Source: Pempheris klunzingeri (lineage: Eukaryota; Chordata; Actinopteri; Acropomatiformes; Pempheridae). From it: 64,000 bases of DNA. Shown in pieces: positions 1-12,300 of this stretch (the stretch's first letter is position 1; each line of letters begins with the position of its first letter). Under the pieces are notes generated by a model. That model searched no databases. It was not told where the DNA came from and saw nothing but the letters and a program-made list of their open reading frames with translations. The stretch is taken from positions 6,945,885 through 7,009,884 of the forward strand of contig NC_092029.1 of the NCBI RefSeq assembly GCF_042242105.1, in the 5' to 3' direction. The position numbers and the translations under genes were made by a program.

Positions 1-3000
1 GCTCTGTTGCAGTAAAACTCATAACAAAGATGTGCAGCCCATTTATATTTCAGCGGCATGCAGCTTCCTCCTCCTTCTCCTCTTCCTGCATCTCACGGCT
101 GACTTAGGGAGTTGTCTTTTTTTTTATTCCTTAAACACACAGGGGGGTTTAAAAGAAATTCGTGTCTGGCTTAATTAGAGCTACGCTGGCAGCGCTGTGA
201 ATGCTGCACAACCAGTACCCTGCACGGCGGCTGGAGCTCCTCCGGAAAAAACAAAACAAAAAAAAAAAAAACAGGCACACAACAAACCCCCATGGAGTAC
301 ACACAAGTCTATATGCTGCACACTTAGGCTCGCCTTACAATAACAGATAGCTACATTTGACCCGACTACATGTTAGCAAGAATGTAGCTGCTGCTTCCTG
401 CACATAAAGACACCAGGTCATCTGCACAATCTTTCTTTTAAATGCTGTTCGACTGCAAACAACGGGCTGCTTTTAAAAGGTACAAGGTGCCGTTCTAAAT
501 TGTGAATACCAGCGGGCAGTAATTACATAATGACAAATAGTTCAAGATTTCATAACAATCTTGTAACATTACAAGTACTCCACAAATAGGGAAGTGTATC
601 AATCAATATAATGGGCCCACTAGATGAGCATTAGCCTGCAGCTGCTGCTCTGACAAGTTACACAGCGTTAACATGCCATACACGTCAGAATGGATCTCTT
701 TTTTTATATCAGCTAAGTCTCTGCATCCCTCTTTTGTTGTAATTTCCTGCAGTTCCATGCCCAGGCATCAAAGAGAGCACAGCTGTGTCATTGGATGAAT
801 GCTTTAATCTATTCAGCCAGCGCATCTGTGTGCTCTGTCTTACGCTACGTCATTAGCCGCCCAACATAATATGTGTATTTGTGTGTGCATGCGTGTGGCT
901 GAGCGAGTGCATATGCATTCAGTCATGCACACGTACAGTATGTGTGAGTCTTGTTGCATATGTGCTCGCACATGTCTGTCCTCTCATGCAAAAAATGCAA
1001 CACACACACGCACAGGATAGAATGACAGGATAATGGGGGACTTTTCTATGCCTGAAGTTATGTTGGGTTCCCGGCTGAAGGCCATATCAAGACATCACAT
1101 TACAGACACTAATCTGTGTGATGGTAAAGTTTCTAAATTTAGGCCTGATCGCTGCTTTTGACTGACGAGGAATGAGAAATACCATTGTACGTAGTCGCAG
1201 AAAAGAAGAAGGAGGAAGAAGAGATGGTGAGAAAACATGTGGAGCTCCACAGGAGGCCCCCACAAGCCACAACATCCAGTATTAACTGTTTCGACACAAT
1301 TGTCCAGTAAAACAAGCGTGCGTGTTTACAATGCCACATCCACTGTGTTGACCGAAAGCATGGCAGGAATCTTGATTGCAAAATTGACTCTGGGAACTGA
1401 ATGGAGTCAGTTTTATAGAGCTACAAACGTTAGGATAGATTAGATTGTCTTGGCTCATATAAATCATTGTCAACTGACTGCGTCCAATAAGAAAGTCATC
1501 TATTCCGTATAATTAGCTTAGAAACAGGATGGTATTTGTCTTATGTAAAGCTGATTGAATGGATGTCATCAATTGGTCAGAACAAATGAGATTCCTAGCA
1601 CTTGCTAGTCAATAGGAAAATACAGTTGTCCAGTTTAAGCTCAGTGGCTTTGACTAATTATGCTGTGATGCTTATTTAAAATCAGACCTTGGCATTTAAG
1701 GGCTTTAGTCCTATTGACTATTCTCTGAACCCCGCCACATGGTTCCTATCCAATCATAGCTCAGCAACCATAACCAGACACAGCAGGCCAACTTCTGGTG
1801 TTGAAGAGCTGTGGCTGTAGTGAGAGCAACACGTTGCATTTAAACAGTTTGGAGGGTGGTGTCTTTTCTAAAACCAATGACAAAAGAGACAGAGTGTAAG
1901 GAATGGATTAAACAGTTTATTTGCTCCGACTGAAGCTGCAAATGTCCGACTAACGAGCTTAGACCCAGTAACCTAGCTCTGCTTTTAATGCCAAGAAGTA
2001 AATTGTTAATTTACTTACGGAACGGAGAGCTTGACAGTGGTATCAATAGTAACTTAGCGATCCAGAGCTTAGCCGTTAACTACACTCATATAAAACTACT
2101 GTATATTCCAGTGGAGACTGAGAGATGCAGTTGGTTCAAATGCACAACGGTCAGGTGTGGACCACAGTTGCACATCGCCTCATAAACTCCTCTCAGATGG
2201 TGGATACAGAGTGGATGGTGGAGAGGATGCTGTGATGTAAGCCTCAGTGCGATAGCAGCCTGCATCTTCAACCTCTCACTTTCCTTTGAAGTCTCCCCCA
2301 TGAGGGTGTGGAAGCCGGGGGATGGTAATGAATCAAGCTGAGCCATAATGAATGTCCTTATTCAAGTCTGCTTTGATGAAATTCCACCTGACTGATCTCA
2401 AATCACAGAACAAAACAGCGAGAGCTTGCTGACAATCTTATGAAAGCTATACTGGCTGGAAATATGATGGAGAGCGTTGAGCGACTTCGAGGATCCCTTC
2501 AGGATACCATGCTGAGTTTCTTCCCTTCCTTCCTACTTCCTCTGTGGATCACTGTGTAGGATGAAATCTGATGACAGTGTGTCTACATTTTCAATTCTGA
2601 AATGGGTCCTGGTGTTACAAATACAGACGTGCTGCAATTAAGATGTTTAAGAGCCCTATGGGGTAATTTACCCGGCGTGAGCTGTGTCCGTTCAACAGCA
2701 CATTGTGTAAATACATCAAGCACATAAAAGCATCATAAAATACAGTGAGCTGATCTTCACTGTAGAACAATAACCTTGTTAACAAAGTTGACACAATGAA
2801 AAAAATTCAAGCTGCAATCTCACTTAACTCACAGTTCACTGTGAAATCATAGAAAAGAGCAAAATGTTTTTTTTTTCACACTTCATACGAGATGAGGTGC
2901 AGCAGCACCGGCCACGTGCTTTGTAGAGGTCTGGGGCCCATCTGGAGGCCTGTGGTATTCAAGATAGGTAGAAAAGACTGCCAGGAGTAACAAAAGAAGT

Positions 3001-3522
3001 AAGTAATTATAGAGAGAGCTCCCATAGACAAAACGTGCAATAGACTGCCTGCATTTAGCCGTGCATAGCAGCAACGGCTGCTTCTTCCTCAGGTTCTGAG
3101 TCGTCTTTATGGCTTAGTCTTGGAAGAAATGGCCTCTGTAATATGGTGGATATGAAACAAATGAGTGACACACGTATTCTCTAGCATTAACACAGATGAG
3201 GAAAACTTTGCACATTCACGGTCCTAAAGCACAGTTGCTTTAAGAAAGTGCTTCGGAGGATGGGCACAGACACAGCAACTGGCTTTCTAAGGCTGCCCTT
3301 TCTAAACAGGTATCGCTTTAATAGTGATTACACTGGAATTAGACTCTGGTTACTACAGCAGTTTACTAGTATAGTACATGAACACACACACATAGATACA
3401 AGAAATGCTTGAAAACACACAAGTTTTCAACAGATTTAAGCCTGTATTGCTCACCTGGAACCATGCAGAAACGCTCTCTTTTTTGCAAACATACCGGGCA
3501 AACAAACACGTTCACCACCATG

Positions 3523-3756
3523 TACACACACACACACACACACACGCTTCCACAGAAATAGCGTAACTCCTTCAGCCTGGAGGGTGGGTGACAGAGCTGT
3601 AAGGGCCAGTGCTGTGTTGGGCAGCCACAGAGGCAGATGCAGCACTCAGTAGCCTGAGGGCATCTCTGGGTATTCAAGCTTCACTGGGCCTCTTCATCAG
3701 TGCCCTCTGATGCCTTAGCCCCATGACCAACCTCACACACACACACACACACACAC
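3523..3756. repeat. Two AC microsatellites
   Basis: AC dinucleotide runs lie at about 3523-3545 and 3734-3756, separated by about 190 bp of ordinary sequence. Open frames reading across them are repeat artefacts. Confidence 0.9.
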
Positions 3757-3950
3757 GCTTCTAGCACAGAGCCAGTCAGGCCTTTCCAGCCTTTCGGACA
3801 AGAGGGGAATTGGGAAAGAAGTAGAACAGCCTCATTGAGCGCAGACACACACAAGTTAGACTGAGAAAATTGTAGAGGATGTGGGTTATGGTGGGCTGTG
3901 TCTCTTCTATCAATTCTGATGCTGTAGGAGAATCTAGGTTAACTCTTTCC

Positions 3951-4001
3951 CTCTCCCTCTCTCTCCCTCTCTCTCTCTCTCTCGCTCTCTCTCGCTGTGT
4001 A

Positions 4002-4032
<31 letters not shown>

Positions 4033-4033
4033 C
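3951..4033. repeat. Compound CT / GT microsatellite
   Basis: An interrupted CT tract (about 3951-3995) is followed within about 12 bp by a GT tract (about 4007-4032). The frame crossing them encodes only RE and TH repeats and is not a gene. Confidence 0.9.
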
Positions 4034-4412
4034 ATCAGGCTGCGAAAGGACATAAACATGACACAGCTCAAAGACGGTTAGCACAACATTTAAGATCCAT
4101 GACAAACAGCGTTTTAATTGGGTTGCTGAACGTCAGATGACAGCAGATTTTGTGCAGATCTTCTTGTGATTATAATTTCACCACCAGTTCACAAGGTGGA
4201 TTCCTACCTGCATTATAAAGACATGATTTGTCGTCTGTAGCATTTACTATTATGTGTAACGTGTAAATTGTGGTAGCACATGTGTCCAAGTTCTACAACT
4301 TGGACAGAAGATACTAACATGAGGCCTGTGCATGCATATTATATCTTCTTAAATCTCTCTGAATTCTCTCGCCTCATGTCTCGTTCACATGCTCAATCTC
4401 TGCCTGTCTTCC

Positions 4413-4414
4413 GC

Positions 4415-4471
<57 letters not shown>
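4413..4471. repeat. Compound (CT)n(AC)n microsatellite
   Basis: About 23 bp of CT dinucleotides runs directly into about 36 bp of AC dinucleotides with no spacer. No coding potential. Confidence 0.92.
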
Positions 4472-4479
<8 letters not shown>

Positions 4480-5997
4480 AACGCACGCATACACCCACAT
4501 CATTTTGTTACTGACATGCCAAGTCATGCAGAAAACACAAGGGAAGCTTTTTTTAATCCCGGGACAAAAACAGCAAAATGCAATAACCTGGGACAAAAGT
4601 GCTGACATCTGAAGATGAGTCGGGCATTCAGACAGACTGCTCAGTTGCAGCTGAAATGAGCAGAAGCGACGGACTGAGAGAAAGCAAGACCCCCTACAGA
4701 GACAGATAGATAGACTGGCACTAGTCTCCAGCCTTCTGATCCTCTTATTCTCCCCCCTTTTTCCCCCTCGTCTTCATTCTTCACTCCCCCATTTATCCCA
4801 TTTTTTTTTATCCCAGTGCTTAACCCATCTGTATTTCCCTTTCATGCTCCCCTTCTGGTAAACCACCAACACCCTGGGGCTACAGCTTACCTCTCTATTA
4901 TCACCCCCCTCTCCTGTGGTCACCTGTCCTGCTCTTCCTCCTCCTCTGCCGTCCTCTCATAGCCTCTCCTCTCACGTCTTGCTTATTCCGCCGCCCCCCC
5001 CCCGCCTTCTCTCTCTCTCTTCATCTCACCTCTCTCCTCTTCTCTTTGCTTCTCTATCCGAGCCTTGTTTGCATGCCCCCTCACTCTGCTCCTTGATTAG
5101 CAAGATCGACCAGCGCAAGTCCGCCAGACACTTGGTTAAAATGGCCAATGAGTCTTTTCGAGAGGCTCCTATATAAATAGAGGGCTGAATCAGACGCTTC
5201 AATTACAGATAACACAATCCCATCCTTGCATTTCAAACACTATTTAACCACAAACAGGGCGACAGAGATGCTGGCCAGTGGCACAAGAGGTCAATCTTGA
5301 AGGTTGAGAACGTAATTCAGCATGCACAGTAAAGCAGCGCTAGATTTTCTTGTTCCGGTCAAATTATTCAATATATGACTCCCTGTGACTCTTATGTAAT
5401 TGTGAATTTGTGTGAGCAACGAAGGCTGCCTCCTCATAGACAGCGAGAGCAGTCTAGTGCGGAGCCATAGGGACTAAAATAGTTAGTCATGTGTTCATTA
5501 TCGCTATCCTCTTTTAAGCACTCACCCCGTATCCAGAAACATTAAAGAGGAGAGGACCTTCGAGTGGGTATGTGCATGTGTGTTTGGGTGTGTGTGTGTT
5601 TGTGTGCAAGGTTGAGAGAGAATGAGAAACAGAAAGAGAGAGGCAGAATATGAAGGGAATGAGGTTGTGGAATTGTGATAACTTCAAAGGTTATTATCAT
5701 TATTACTGCAGGCTGAAGCCATGCTCTGGCATCCCTCAAGCTTTGATCATTATGTAAAGCTGTTGTGCTCGGTGCTGGCACTGAATACATTACAGGGTGG
5801 ATAACCAGGGAGTGTGCAAGTAAGTGTACACAGACCAACACGTTGACTCAGCTTCTAAATATCTCCCAATTTTAAAATAACACACATCCCATAGTCTCTA
5901 AAGGGTGGATAAAGAGAAGCTTTTAGCTACTCGCACCTTGACGTCTGATCTGGACAGGAAGATGCAAATGAGACTGTACACAACTATCTGTGACATT

Positions 5998-6240
5998 TAA
6001 AGAGGCACTCGACCAATTTTTACACATTAAGCTCAGTGTACTAGTCACAATAAGTACTCCACAGCCTGTGAAAACAGTTGTATAATGTCTATTTTGGTTC
6101 TGGACGAGTTTTGTGAAGTCTGAGAAGATGATGAAATCACCAAGGTTATTTCAGCTTTTGCTTGAAGACAAATATATTACAGGTGGTCTACAAAAGACAA
6201 GCAAAACTCCCCAAAAACTGGGGGCACATGGAGCATAAAA
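5998..6240. repeat. Possible dispersed repeat fragment
   Basis: The opening (TTTAAAGAGGCACTCGACCA and the following text) resembles a short non-coding element I associate with teleost introns. No target duplication or clear ends were found, so family and boundaries are guesses. Confidence 0.3.
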
Positions 6241-6386
6241 ACAGAGGCCAAAGTGCAGCCATTCAGTGAAGGGTGATACTATCTTAATATCAGTTTAGCC
6301 ACCATAGTTTTCTGCAAATTGACAATACAGTCTTGGAAGAAGGTTCTGATGAAAATAACACATACTGCACTTGATATTTTGGGGGG

Positions 6387-6680
6387 CAACTAATGATTAT
6401 TTTCATAGTCGATTAGTCTGCAGATAAATTACCACATATTCTTAGGTAGTGCCAGCCATGAAGACCAAAGTTGCCAACTGCTGCCTGAATTGATTCAATA
6501 GTGAATGCATACAAACAGTTGGAATACGACTCCAGCTGTGATTATCCAGCCTTTGATCGATTTATCTTTTGCCAAATGCCCATCACGGTTTCCCAAAGCA
6601 CGACTTGACAACCTCAGATGTCTTAATTTGAATTCCAAACCCTGAGGTTTTAAGCTACTATCACATGAGGCAAAGAAAGC
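6387..6680. repeat. Diverged interspersed repeat (AACTAATGATTATTTTCAT family)
   Basis: The start AACTAATGATTATTTTCATA, followed by a GATTAGTCTGCAG segment and later by CATCACGGTTTCCCAAAGCA, reads as a degraded copy of a repeat common in fish non-coding DNA. A second relic of similar character lies at 21240-21800. The class assignment is from memory and unverified. Confidence 0.45.
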
Positions 6681-7829
6681 AGCAAATCCCCCTCCTCACA
6701 TTACAGAAGATCTTACTAATGCTTTTTAGCTTAAAAATGGATCATTTGATTATCAGAATAGTTGTTGCTGCCTATTAATATTCCTTGGATCTACTAATAG
6801 ACCAGTTGTTTCAGAGACTGTACTTTGCATGAGGATAGCTGTTGACTAGAGGTCACAGCTAGCTCCCTTTATACTTCCAGTCCTGTCAAATGCTAAATGC
6901 TGCAGACTGCATCCAGGAAGACACAATGGTCTATGATGTCTCCAAGTTCTAGGGCAAAATATAGGCCTCCTGACAGCTTTAGAGGTTTTGTGCTTATTAC
7001 CCCTATTAATAGTGTGTTGCTGTTAGGGTGATTATGGGCTCAGGAGGGGAACCCCAGCTCAGAGGGCCTAGCCACCACTTTTAATTTTCGTCTACACATT
7101 CTAATCCGAAAGCCACAATGAACTTGAAAACAAGCCATCTGTTCCTGCCCTTACCTGGCCTACATTAGCCTGAGCACAAACACAAACTCTGGCTGGCTGC
7201 AGGAGAATTACACATACAGAAAAACAAAAACATGGCCAGTGCAAATGAATGTCTTGCACTGTCATCATCACTGTCATACAGCCGAGCCATAAATAAGGAG
7301 TAGTGCAGCAATAAAAGAGAGGCTGTCACTGTAAAAATGAAAAAAATGTCACAGCATGAGAGCTTAAGGTCCATTAAGGTTGTAAACTCACCACTGAGCA
7401 TCACACACACACTGAGAGCCAATGCTAGATTATAAGGCTGTTGGTGCATTACAATATTTTTTCCCCTTCAACATCAAACCATCGACAATTCCTCCTCTGT
7501 AAGTAACGATAAGAAAACAAGGCATGAACCAGCCTTCTTTATCTATTTGCAACATGCATACAGTAGGTGTGATGCCCACCCAGTTCAATACCAAGGACAG
7601 CGGTCGACGCACGGAGAGCCTGACAGCCATGACAACACATGCACTACAAAATGACAGATTTATTTCTGCACGGATGCACCGTAAGCAGCGACACAAACCT
7701 TCCCTGGATGACACTGCTGTTTCGGCTTGAGGCATTTAACCCGCGGACACAGAGACAGACACACAAACTAAACCCTCAAACATGCATTTCGCCTTTCCAG
7801 AGCGGCTTTTTTTTGCCCCCCTGCAAGAA

Positions 7830-8165
7830 GCAGCAGCAGCAGCAGCAGCCACAATTTGAACCAAAACGCAGCGTCTAAGCGCGTTTGTCGAATAAAAAGC
7901 TCCGCACCTACCTGCTTGTCTCGGGGTCGAAGAGCTCACATGTCCCGTCGCTTATTTTGGTCTGTTACTGTGGATATTGTTATGATGGTGGGCACCGTTA
8001 TGTGTCTGCCAGCGCCATGTTATTATCACTGAGAGGAGCACTGTGCGGTCCTGTGCGCTACATCCGGGCTGTTGAGGAGAGCGAATGAGCGCAGTTGGTG
8101 GCGGCGGAGAGGGCGGAGAGCGTCCTGGATATGTAGAGCACCTGTGCAGCAGAGCAAGGACAACT
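7830..8165. promoter_or_regulatory. Orphan GC-richer promoter-like patch
   Basis: This patch is richer in GC and CpG than the surrounding AT-rich DNA and includes a short CAG run (about 7830-7848). On the minus strand a strong splice donor, GCAG then GTAGGTGC, ends a possible exon at about 7914. The sequence upstream contains only a six-codon ATG frame (MALADT) and then short open stretches. On the plus strand a 34-codon frame starts at about 8086 (MSAVGGGGEGGERPG) and stops at TAA. This fits a 5' untranslated first exon and promoter of an unidentified gene, possibly minus-strand and running out of the window to the left. No coding exon was found to attach to it. Confidence 0.35.
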
Positions 8166-8426
8166 TTCAGCCACCACCACCCGCTGTAAGCCACCTCGAT
8201 CAGACCCACACATCCACATCTGGAATAAAGCCATTAATCTGGGAACTCCACACTAGTCTATTTCACCTACAGAGCTGTCATCCTCAGGGGATACTTGAAG
8301 AGATTTTGGAGGAGTGTTACTAATAAAGAAGAACATTAACAACGTGATTAACAAAACATACATGTGAATTTACACACATTTACTTACCTTCACCTGAACA
8401 CTAGTGTCGCCATCGGGAGGGTGAAA

Positions 8427-9385
8427 ACTAGTTAGCAAGCGAGCCTGATGTTAACCTAATGATGTTAGCTTAAAAGTAACTGATAGCCTAACGGCTAAAA
8501 CGCTTAGCTAGCCTTAACTAATGGCTAAATGCTGAGCTAAAAGTAGTCGATAAATGGTTTAAATGATTAACTAGCTGAAATGAAATGATTTACTAACTGA
8601 CAACCATTTGTCCATTACTGTTAAACAAAGGGTGAAATAGCTAAAAGTAACTTTACTTGACAAATGGTTGAAATAGTTAGCTAACAACAGATTCATGGTT
8701 AAAATAGCTAGCTAAAAGCAGCCCCCAACAAAATAAACAGTTTTAATACTTGACTAATGCTTATTGATAAATGGTTAAAATAGTTAGCTGAAAGTATCAG
8801 ATAATGCTAAATTGTTGATAAGTGATAGCATTGTATTAAAGTATTGAGTAAACAGTACCGTGTTATTGATTACTAAATGATTGGAAGAGCTAAAGTTAGC
8901 TTAGCTTGACATTGATAGTTATGAGTTATGGTGTGGCGGTTAGCACTGTTGCCTCACAGCAAGAAGGTTCCAGGTTTGAACCTGAGTCTTCCTCTGTGGA
9001 GTTTGCATGTTCTCCCCTTGCTAGCGTGGGTTCTCTCCGGGTACTCCGGCTTGCCCATAGGTTTAAGTGTGAGAGTGAGTGTTTGTCTGTCTATTTATTG
9101 GCCCTGTGATTGGCTGGTGACCAGTCCTGGGTGTCAGCTGAGACTGGCTCCAGCTCCCCCGCGACACTGACTGATAAGCGGTTTGGACAATGGATGGATA
9201 GATGGAGTTATGGTGGATAAACCATTGAAATAGTTAGTGATAGCTAAATGTAATAGATTGTGAAAAGGCTGAAAATAATGAAATAATAAAAATAAATGAT
9301 TGAAATAGTTAGCTGAAACTAGTGGATGGTTGAAATAGCTAAAAGCAATAGATGAATGGTTAAAATAGATGCTAAATGGTTGTAA
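8427..9385. repeat. Degenerate TTAGCTAAAA-type minisatellite
   Basis: Imperfect, irregularly spaced copies of the motif GGTTGAAATAGTTAGCTAAA and its variants (GGTTAAAATAGTTAGCTGAA, TGAAATAGCTAAAAGTAA, AATGGTTAAAATAGATGC) recur on both sides of a SINE-like insertion. The period varies, roughly 25 to 60 bp. The composition is strongly AT-rich with repeated TAGCTA words. It was presumably one array before the insertion at 8931-9204. Confidence 0.7.
8931..9204 (+). mobile_element. tRNA-headed SINE-like element with target-site duplication
   Basis: The 5' part reads GTGTGGCGGTTAGCACTGTT, reminiscent of a tRNA A box, followed about 30 bp later by GGTTTGAACCT, which resembles a B box. The body contains GGAGTTTGCATGTTCTCCCC and GGTTCTCTCCGGGTACTCCG, blocks I recognise from a very common fish interspersed repeat. 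The 3' end is a short GGAT-type tail. It is flanked by an 11-bp direct repeat, GAGTTATGGTG, at 8923-8933 and 9205-9215. Compared with the remembered full-length form the copy seems to lack a central block just after CTCCGGCTT. Family name not assigned. Confidence 0.68.
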
Positions 9386-9389
9386 TGCA

Positions 9390-12300
9390 CAGCTTCTGCC
9401 ACCACAAGTGGTAGTTTTATGACAGCAAACTTGACCTAAGCAGACCTAAACATTGACAGTTCAATTGTATGAAAGTATATTGGAAGAATCCACTTCTCTA
9501 CAATTAATAGCGTTATATAACATCCAGTTTGAAAAGTGGTTAAATGGAGGGTTACTTGAGTTTATCTGGCAGGACTGTGGGGCAGATAAAGAAGATTAGG
9601 AGCCACTGACATAGAAGACAACAGTGGTCACACCTAAACCTCTGAAAATAGCAAAAACCATCCCAATATGAAGGAGGCAAAACTGTTTCAGAGGCCTTGG
9701 AAACCAAACCAAAGACTCTTTGAATGTCTCCACATTTTCACTTTAACTACTATAGGAGACGGGACAGGACTGTGTCAAGATTTCATTTATTTGTATTCAT
9801 TTATACATGGGTGGATTGACATACTGGGGTATAATGGGGCAAAAATGATCTGCTGGGCACCCATTAACCTCCCTCTCCCTCCAGTCATTTTGTAATGAGT
9901 ACAGTTTTTATGCTGGAACAGTATCTGGCTCCAGATTTACTCTGTGGTAATTTGATTAAACACATTGATTTAAGAATTTGCAACACGTAAGCAAAGAGGT
10001 CTCATGACTAGATTTGGGCACAGAGACACTGTTCAAGGCAGAGTAAAGATGAGGTACTAAAGCACGGTAATATTATATGTATTTTTGTTGCCCAGGCTTG
10101 ATACTTAACTGATCTGTTCAGACAAAACCGAACCTCACATCCTTTTAAGAGCATTATCGTATCAAGTTGTCATTTTTCTGCTTCTAAACAGTATGTTAGG
10201 CATGACTGTAGATGTAAGTGTTTCTCAAGTAAAGCCAGACACAGGCTGTAGCCCCAGAGCATTGGGGATACACACAGTGTGACAGCCTCTGCCAGCTCTG
10301 ACAGTGTCACAGCCCTCATTGATCTCCCATCTCGGTTTCTGACATGCCGTTTGTTGCACAGGGCTCTTCCCTAGACTACAGTAAGTGAATGTGCAAGGGC
10401 ACGAGTCAATTTCTCCCGCTGTGACAGGAAAGTCCTTATGTCTGACTGTCTGGTTAACTGAGGAAGAGGATGGGAGAGGAGGCAGTGAGCTGAGTATCTA
10501 TTATTATGCCAAGGTCTAGCTCTCTGTGTTGTTGTTAAACATAGGGATCAATGAAGGAGCTGCTACCACATGTCCTTCCCTTTCAGCATCTTCCCTTAGG
10601 CTCCTCAGCCTGACAAATCTTACCAGTTGACTCGCTTACAAGGATACATCTTACCTTCTGTTTTTTTATCAGCTGGCCATACAGGTGTAAAACTCACCAT
10701 GTCTCACCTACAGAATGAATGAGAAATGCATTCCTGTTCTTACTGCACCTATGTGCAACATACGTCTAACCGCCATAGATGGATGCTTGAAAAAGTCGGC
10801 ATGTGCTTTCCAGACAGACACAGTCTTCCACACTACTGTTTTCCTTGCTCAAATGATTTGTCCGCTTGTGATGACACCTTCCTCGTCTGCTCGTCTGCTC
10901 TATGTGGCCTCCCTACCACCCATAAATCCCCATGGGAAATGTGAGCCTAGACTGTAAGCAGTGGGAACACCCCTTAAGCTCAGGACTATTCCAGGCTGTG
11001 CTACACTTATTATGGGCGTTATGGAGAGCCACATCTCTCCTTCTCATATAGCCACATGGGGGAAGGTGGGAAAGCCTAGTAATGCATTTTAGTAAGTGGG
11101 TTCAATGTGAATCTTTTTAACTCTTCGAGATGAAGTGTGTTACATTTTTAGAATTTTTTGTGGGATACAGAGGAGCTGAGAAGTGATACTTCACCCAAAA
11201 TATACCTCTGAGAAACAAAACAGTCACTCTCTTGAAAGGTGTCATTAAAAAGTTCCTTCAAAGCTGTGGGGAGGCCGTTAGCTTGACACAGAAGCAGTGG
11301 AATTAGCCATATTTGGATGATTAAAGATGATTGTTGAAGTGGATTTACGACAAGAAGTGTGTTAAAACTACTTCACTCTTATTGAAATCCACACGAGGAA
11401 AACTACAAACCTTTCACAGACACTTTGCAAGCAAGCCTACTATCTGTTTAGAGTCTTTTCTTTTGCTCAAATGATAGATTTTGGGTGGAATATCACTTTA
11501 ACTGCACTGCTTCATCAGATCCTTGTGCTGCTTTTTGGCCTGCTCATGCCATGCATTGTGGTTTGTTATGATGTCGGAGAAGGAGTCAGCTGACCGGATA
11601 TATCCATAGATCTCAGATTTATTCAACCCTATTGCCTTTCATGGAGCATGAAGTATCACCACATGACTATTACCCCCCCTGTAAGAAATTGACATCTCCA
11701 TCTAGTGGTGGATTATGGGAGCACAGAGGTTACTATAGTGCATCCAACTGTAAGTTGTTTTAGTGGCTGCTGGTTAGGTCTGAAACGGTTGTCACAACAT
11801 CTCTGAGTGAATAATGTAATCCTTTTGTGATATTAAATTGATCTCGTAGTGGTCCAGACACATGATGATGATTTTAACCCACATAAACACACTCATGTCC
11901 CAGCAAAAAAACGTGCTGCTGTCCCCATGGCAACTGTAGCAGCCGTTTTCTTTGAGACCATCTCCCTCACTCATACTTCCTCTTACACACTCTCTTTGAT
12001 TTTATCTCTCTTGTTCACTCATTCTTTGAAGACACACAGCCACAGGTTATTGAAAAACACCATCTCATTGAAAACCATTCATTTGACAAAATTCAGAAAT
12101 GGTACCCATTGCCTTGTAAAACTGTCTGTTTTACTCTCAGATCAACTGGTTATTGAACCTTTAATAGGAAAGAAATGGTGAAGAGCAGGGAGAAAGGGAG
12201 GTAAGGAGGCTGCAGTTTACAAGTGTTGGAACAAGGCCCAGAGCTTATCAGAGGCTAATGCCACCGCTGTTGCTTTGGAAAACCCTGCTCCTGGCAGAGC

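Larger units (their letters stand above)
1..7900. other. Intergenic or intronic DNA without recognisable exons
   Basis: I found no open stretch with protein-like composition bounded by splice signals on either strand. Short open frames here are chance products of AC, CT and GT repeats or of AT-rich DNA. The stretch holds several microsatellites and fragments that look like dispersed fish repeats (entered separately). It could be a long first intron of a minus-strand gene starting at the orphan promoter-like patch near 8 kb, or plain intergenic DNA. Confidence 0.5.

Noticed and set aside
2086..2346. Minus-strand 86-codon open frame as a possible exon
   Set aside because: No family resemblance and no convincing splice signals at its ends.
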